NCBI GenBank assembly: GCA_021443825.1
Contig: JABUTE010000259.1
Coordinates: 1-8,480, forward strand
Length of the DNA: 8,480 nucleotides
Reading direction: 5' to 3'
DNA from: Bacillota bacterium
GTDB taxonomy: Bacteria > Bacillota > Clostridia > Peptostreptococcales > Anaerovoracaceae
The notes beneath the pieces were generated by a model. The model was not told the origin of the DNA. It made no database searches and saw nothing but the letters and a program-made list of their open reading frames with translations. Made by a program: the position numbers and the translations under genes. Positions 7,501-8,480 of the stretch are shown here, one piece after another. The first letter of the stretch is position 1, and every line of letters begins with the position of its first letter.

Positions 7501-8480
7501 AGCTCCGGCCTGCTGATAACGGAGGTCGCAGCTGAAATGCTGGCTTCCACCAAGTATGCTGTTCCTGCCGCAGGCGAAGATGAAATGAGCACCTTCGCCG
7601 TCGTCGGTCCGCTGCCCACCGGTGTGACCATCGAGCAGCTGGACGACAGCGAAAAGGCTTATACGGCAGTCAACAATACCGAAAACCAGATCTTCCTGTT
7701 TATGGAATCAAAGGAAGGCTCCTTTGCTGCCGATCAGTTTACCGTTACCTGCGGCGCGGATCGGTTCGATCTGACCGCTGCTGACGAAAATACCTTCACC
7801 GTTTTCAGCGACGAGGATGGCAGCTACGCCGTGCTGGCACTGCCCGCAGGCAAGAGCTATTCCGTAAGCAACAGCACGGTTGCCTTCGACATCAGCGCCA
7901 TCGGCCTCACCGCCTTTGCAACGCTGGGCGACGGCACCGAGGTAAACGACGGTACCGTTTCCTATCAGATCAGCGATATGGACGACGCCCGCGATTACGC
8001 CGTACAGGTCTACCTGTGCGAAAAGGATCCCGATGCCGTAGACGAATCCAACGAAGACGGCAACAGCTATCTGCTGGCAGAGACCGAAAAGACTGCGCCC
8101 GAAACCGCAAGCGAAGAGATCTTCGTTTCCGACTTTATTCCTCTGGAAGCTTCCACCGGAAGACTTTCCGTTTCCAATGAGGGCGGCGTTGCTCCCACCG
8201 GAAGCTACTATCTGGTAGCCAAGCTGCTGGAGAAGGTCACCGCCACCGACGAAAACGGAACCGAAGTTTCCGTATGGTCTGTCACCGATACCAAGACCCT
8301 GGCGACGAACTATACCTATACCAATAACTATGCAGCGCTGGATGCCCCCGAAAGCGTAAGCGTAAGCTATGCAGGCGGTGCCTACAGCGCACAGTGGACG
8401 CCCGTAGACGAAGCCGAAGGCTACTTCATCAACGTTTACGACGAAGACGGCACTGCCGTTGCCACCTACTACACCCAGGA
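1405..8480 (+). CDS. Giant exported multi-domain surface protein (beta-helix, Ig-like, FIVAR-like and Fn3-like modules); 3' end outside window
   Basis: I translated the frame from ATG 1405 codon by codon to the last base and found no stop, giving at least 2,358 residues. It starts with a signal peptide, so the protein is exported. In order, it holds beta-helix-like repeats (187-370), three Ig/Big2-like modules (398-672), a FIVAR-like helical module (674-772), an Ig-like module (773-872), a second FIVAR-like module (873-968), more Ig-like material (973-1192), an acidic linker (1196-1222), a second beta-helix-like stretch (1233-1430), a large unassigned beta-rich domain (1457-2012), and an Ig/Fn3-like C-terminal part. 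No catalytic motif was recognised. Such architecture is typical of adhesins or structural cell-surface proteins of gut Firmicutes; that role is an inference. The end is missing, so LPxTG, SLH or other anchoring cannot be judged. GC is lower and rare codons are denser in the middle block than in the flanks. Confidence 0.9.
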   Translation, partial: MNTIVHRTHKSRVLALTLALAMCLSLVPIEAFAASDAVRLTPPGGKGSITVSGGVQGDAWDTAVDDSGRGLHLFIRTPDSITVSGNATDVTIHMVGGRSGRASLIIKNLTIDNTEFVSLDAPTGELAPQPVISAECSSVAVTVDGTCNLTGASSIAIAGRSDVTAEQLREMPQYGMPAILVRYASSLTVYGSGTLNVTGSDRAAAIGNAPKVYGAFNTIRLDGANINATGGSFSPAIGASWGSYGGGTVAVSNGTHKLTGGINAPALGAGANASVNLIDISGGTTYIRAGEGNGGVALGAGVNGGITQIKQTGGTVSAFAGEEGLGNSAIGVAYDESQSLASGSQTTYNLSGGTAKVYGNPAVGSRTVVPAEEPLPGHRGFFLDQYVYNFYESTRGAEIDLNPTVFPIGASADELSYTYTSSDPELVVVSDDGAVSLGSRHVSGSEAEVATVTVRCNETGVEAAVTVYVWDAPQIDLTITELSGHPEVSDISKVREVYLGVGDYVQLAESHSLEPFPQKITWKLSDNLFLDVPRSFVSLENGRLTCNQIPTSDQLWTGDIPYVIVSVYASDEVTKASVKVYLKQGYVYPNDIALEETLPITRNVYGNTGVSFQASAVGGTDDRLEWSSSDETILKYEKRDDWFRVIRYGEVTITARAVSIDIEKSFPVTVRDPAATAKSLQDLKEIIDYSVTLKESVATEEVDGTRYTTPEAMEIFETAIATAQERYGQYKAAFDADEYVSSGEVYRTTLDIRDARDDFGETLKYYKAIENVYIHNGNVAPATFRTFVGNTTDHSLRVWPCWNTDDFTWTVEPEGIVSIEIGEGEEDGAYEDGASIWYPLTMTGISCGTATFIGRSVLNPTKSSRQTIIVENDKRELAKAVEAGDVIRKSVKGYYGDGGDIMPVGRLTMNLEIGEKEILQQYSNAVVNLYYDAKEVYDNLTATQEEIDDITERLNAAVEAFYANLRVGGNHVLDLTVREIKGYVNGDTAWTQEGSWLVLDITGEYNDRKITDNLILTVEPEGAMGLDNPPKPYYNDDYTVAEFFFRPMEAGEATITVTVEEDPTVFVQKTITGKETAAVEGIQGSLEWPVYDVYSYMTEDEVIERFYNYLTIDLISEFGEYELSTHYNSMLSISFVDSDVLINGGQTELHVALTDDLLDIFAEWGYVFSDAADTYDCYVPVTIQVTQFDLYGSQGEEEPAEEPDEETVEEPEEASEDPEELDPLTALVAALGGFDTDTYAPVALQTLSANGYEFTANISGGELTAGGVGGPALCGAGDALNITGGVINLSTNTGAAYFNEETRRDVFGGILVLGSVGSRAQRYNEARFAAAYPDVCALVVFDVNSGANATTHMGTACGAAVMASEGFVPVNGGANRTWNIPANTKIYVPDEVTLDIEGTFNGDTARGDIFGNYFFAPSGYVLGEGKWPGKAKEETGPTEIIPQHPDGPGSADSMNNVTGFVGIIESGKSNGYKKTVAAANSIDALESAAKTQNGSLLAVFSAGAYGFRKLSDTRYEPVKNGNEFIVSIGSNGALKAVSINSSSSFEIVQDSDGVTVTGHYVKLRGPQYTIYAPGGTSEDADVIASYENGECMADSALAGTFEIDPQWNEAVFSVPEIFGCGFALETVAPLRSGSKLRFGGNLSISTPIVDIADISVSQLQINYSSSSVRLGGLEAAGRVEIPDIAGMIGGSASVDINTFEDGGNDAHFEFDVEITTPVVAGEFELRFAKARGAWVPDNLYLFVDTDPGIPLVPPVVVAYLKGGGLGFYNLADTINLKAGQIPPLTLRGTLSASVVDCIEGKGDIMVGLQGFDIALRDATILELDFLQEAAIYAKLTTGDRDVPGRGTYNGLGMEMGGRLELGGDIKGKVELSAGGQLAMGAFTGVRTVDRGKEVLLEFYITGELHGEVAIPKGALLSIWFIKIPWSRISAGAKTSFYMGASSYCTVMDESSVRSLFSQMVKNARAYGSITAIAYAELWAGIKGWVRVDYVIGKNFDFDYGKGSAPDLPVYTLSSSSGGKNLFSSVEPVYDGESSGLLITEVAAEMLASTKYAVPAAGEDEMSTFAVVGPLPTGVTIEQLDDSEKAYTAVNNTENQIFLFMESKEGSFAADQFTVTCGADRFDLTAADENTFTVFSDEDGSYAVLALPAGKSYSVSNSTVAFDISAIGLTAFATLGDGTEVNDGTVSYQISDMDDARDYAVQVYLCEKDPDAVDESNEDGNSYLLAETEKTAPETASEEIFVSDFIPLEASTGRLSVSNEGGVAPTGSYYLVAKLLEKVTATDENGTEVSVWSVTDTKTLATNYTYTNNYAALDAPESVSVSYAGGAYSAQWTPVDEAEGYFINVYDEDGTAVATYYTQ
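1963..2520 (+). repeat. Beta-helix-like glycine-rich protein repeats, about 31 residues each, first block
   Basis: At least six imperfect repeats, each with a short beta-strand, a GG turn and a small-residue [AP]-[ILV]-G motif. The motif is seen as AAIGNA, PAIGAS, PALGAG, VALGAG, SAIGVA and PAVGSR. The Gly of the motif falls at residues 207, 238, 268, 299, 331 and 364, so the spacings are 31, 30, 31, 32 and 33. Each unit also carries strands such as NISATGG-like or DISGGT segments. This regularity suggests one unit per turn or pair of turns of a right-handed parallel beta-helix, as in many Firmicutes surface proteins. Residues 36-186 just before it contain related strand-rich sequence (for example SLIIKNLTIDN) and probably form the cap and first turns. 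The repeats are at protein level; I did not see long identical DNA repeats. Confidence 0.75.
2596..3420 (+). other. Three Ig-like modules (first one Big2-like) of the giant protein
   Basis: Module A, residues 398-472, reads like bacterial Ig group 2: TYTSSDPELVVVSDDGAVS, then a strand ending VTVYVWD. Module B, residues 497-582, has LGVGDYVQL, ITWKLSDN and a closing KASVKVYL strand. Module C, residues 593-672, has LEWSSSDETILKYE, a GEVTITARAV strand and a closing FPVTVRD. The pattern 'W/Y-x-S-S-D ... V ... G-x-x-T-I-T' is characteristic of Big2-type folds, although B and C are divergent. Such modules act as stalk or spacer units on bacterial surfaces, which is family knowledge. Confidence 0.65.
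3424..3720 (+). other. FIVAR-like helical module 1
   Basis: Residues 674-772 switch from beta-rich to helix-rich sequence: SLQDLKEIIDYSVTLKES, then TPEAMEIFETAIATAQERY, then a final helix ending LKYYKAIENV. The order (Leu-x-x-Leu start helix, a Y/F-T-x-E turn, A-x-x-x-A helix) matches FIVAR-type three-helix modules found between Ig-like modules in surface proteins. The usual N-x-x-A-T-Q turn is not clear here, so the call is tentative. Confidence 0.55.
3721..4020 (+). other. Ig-like module between the FIVAR-like modules
   Basis: Residues 773-872 are strand-rich, with FRTFVGNTTDHSLRVW, then TWTVEPEGIVSIE, then GTATFIGRSV, and end RQTIIVEN. The 'W-T-V-E-P-E-G-I-V-S-I' part is the typical Ig/Big2 core. 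An acidic loop here (EDGAYEDGA, residues 826-834) comes from a short DNA duplication. Confidence 0.55.
3880..3906 (+). repeat. 15-base tandem duplication, two copies, second partial
   Basis: GAAGACGGCGCC occurs at 3880-3891 and again at 3895-3906, separated by TAT, so the period is 15 bases and the frame is kept. The protein gains EDGAY-EDGA within a loop of an Ig-like module. Confidence 0.85.
4021..4308 (+). other. FIVAR-like helical module 2
   Basis: Residues 873-968: the first helix starts KRELAKAVEAGDVI, a middle helix has EILQQYSNAVVNLYYDAKEV, and the last part is YDNLTATQEEIDDITERLNA followed by AVEAFYANL. The 'A-x-x-V-Y-x-N-x-x-A-T-Q-E-E-I-D ... L-N-A-A-V' signature is the clear FIVAR hallmark, so this is the better supported of the two. 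FIVAR modules are common in Gram-positive extracellular proteins, where they serve as spacers or possibly bind carbohydrate; the role here is not known. Confidence 0.75.
4321..4980 (+). other. Divergent Ig-like module and unassigned strand-rich segment
   Basis: Residues 973-1072 resemble a further Ig-like module: SWLVLDITGEYNDRKITDN, then LTVEPEGAMGLDNP, then a GEATITVTVEEDP strand. Residues 1073-1192 (from GKETAAVEGIQG to VTIQVTQFDLYG) look like mixed helix and strand, with YMTEDEVIERFYNYL as a probable helix. I do not recognise this segment. It has the lowest GC in the window by hand count of sample lines (25 of 60 bases at 4501-4560, 27 of 60 at 4741-4800). Confidence 0.5.
4531..4538 (+). 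repeat. Run of eight T inside the coding region
   Basis: Eight consecutive T encode part of Phe1043-Phe1045 of the giant protein. Gain of one T would bring a TGA at 4557-4559 into frame, and loss of one T would bring a TAA at 4574-4576 into frame. Either slip would cut the protein short near residue 1050. As read, the frame is intact. Confidence 0.9.
4990..5070 (+). other. Acidic Glu/Pro-rich linker
   Basis: Residues 1196-1222 contain 17 acidic residues out of 27, with prolines at 1199, 1203, 1211 and 1218, built from EEP/EEPE-like units. It is probably an extended, flexible and strongly negative spacer that separates the Ig/FIVAR block from the second beta-helix-like stretch. The DNA strand is purine-rich (GAAGA-type). 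Confidence 0.85.
5101..5700 (+). other. Second beta-helix-like glycine-rich stretch
   Basis: Residues 1233-1432. NISGGELTAGGVGGPALCGA matches the first repeat block (DISGGT ... PALGAG), with the PAL-x-GAG motif around residue 1273, followed by LNITGGVINLST and FGGILVLGSVGSR strands. Later parts (VMASEGFVPVNGG, IYVPDEVTLDIEGTF, IFGNYFFAPSGYVLGEG) look like the closing turns of a beta-helix. A Pro/Glu-rich linker (residues about 1433-1455) then leads into the next domain. It is most simply a continuation of the first block after an interruption, which is an inference. Confidence 0.6.
5773..7437 (+). other. Large beta-rich domain of unknown family, about 550 residues
   Basis: Residues 1457-2012 begin VTGFVGIIESG and run to about VYTLSSSSGG. 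The N-terminal third is a mixed alpha/beta segment (AANSIDALESAAKTQ helix, LLAVFSAGAYGF strand). The rest is a long series of short amphipathic strands with Gly and Asp turns: LRFGGNLSIS, LEAAGRVEIPDIAG, ASVDINTFED, FEFDVEITTPVVAGEFELRF, IPLVPPVVVAYLKGGGLGFY, LTLRGTLSASVVDCIEGKGD, IMVGLQGFDIALRDATI, GGRLELGGDIKGKVELSAGG. A hydrophobic patch, ALLSIWFIKIPW (from residue 1915), is too short and polar-flanked to be a clear membrane span. From general memory, similar 'LVPPVVVAYLKGGGLG ... LADTI' sequences occur in large secreted proteins of gut Firmicutes, but I cannot give a family name. No active-site motif was recognised. Hand-counted sample lines reach 60-70% GC. Confidence 0.6.
7438..8340 (+). 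other. Ser/Gly linker and strand-rich C-terminal modules, partly Ig/Fn3-like
   Basis: Residues 2012-2312. A short Ser/Gly-rich hinge (SSSSGGKN) follows the large domain. Next comes strand-rich sequence with QIFLFMESKEG, FTVTCGADRFDLTA and SYAVLALPAGKSYSVSN, which looks like one beta-sandwich module (about 2070-2160). The part DISAIGLTAFATLGDGTEVN to YYLVAKLLEKVTATDENG (about 2163-2300) has Fn3-like features: a VSYQISDMDDARDYAVQVYL core and a GSYYLVAKL strand. Exact boundaries are uncertain. Confidence 0.45.
8341..8480 (+). other. Fibronectin type III-like module, cut by the window edge
   Basis: Residues 2313-2358. DAPESVSVSYAGGAYSAQWT, then PVDEAEGYFINVYDEDGTAV, shows the Fn3 pattern of a proline-led first strand, a core Trp at the end of the second strand, and the A-x-G-Y-x-I-x-V-Y segment. 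It continues beyond the window. Confidence 0.75.

Overview
The window suggests a Gram-positive gut-type member of the Clostridia, perhaps Oscillospiraceae/Ruminococcaceae. This is an inference from moderately high GC with a strong preference for GCC/GGC/CTG/AAG codons, a strong AGGAGG ribosome binding site, a MalT-like LuxR regulator, and a very large secreted protein built of beta-helix, Ig-like, FIVAR-like and Fn3-like modules. No marker in the window fixes the species.

Layout: two genes lie on the + strand and nearly fill the window. Bases 1-1370 are the 3' part of a LuxR/MalT-type transcriptional regulator. Its ATPase half lies upstream of the window. It ends in a double stop (TAATAA). 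A 34-base AT-rich gap follows, carrying the ribosome binding site of the second gene and no visible terminator. From 1405 to the last base runs one uninterrupted reading frame of at least 2,358 codons, still open at the window's end, which encodes a giant exported protein.

Order of the giant protein, from my own in-frame translation: signal peptide (residues 1-33); parallel beta-helix-like repeats with a period near 31 residues (187-370); a mosaic of Ig/Big2-like modules with two FIVAR-like helical modules (398-1192); an acidic Glu/Pro linker (1196-1222); a second glycine-rich stretch that resumes the same beta-helix motif (1233-1430); a Pro/Glu-rich linker; a large beta-rich domain of about 550 residues that I cannot assign to a named family (1457-2012); and Ser/Gly-rich and Ig/Fn3-like C-terminal material up to the window edge. 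Any cell-wall anchor or sorting signal would lie beyond the window.

Working together: the regulator and giant protein are in the same direction with a short terminator-free gap, so co-transcription and regulation of the surface protein by the LuxR protein are plausible but not shown. The points most worth pursuing are the large unassigned domain and the evidence that the Ig/FIVAR block, which has lower GC and more rare codons, splits a beta-helix. No RNA gene, insertion sequence, CRISPR array or attachment site was seen.
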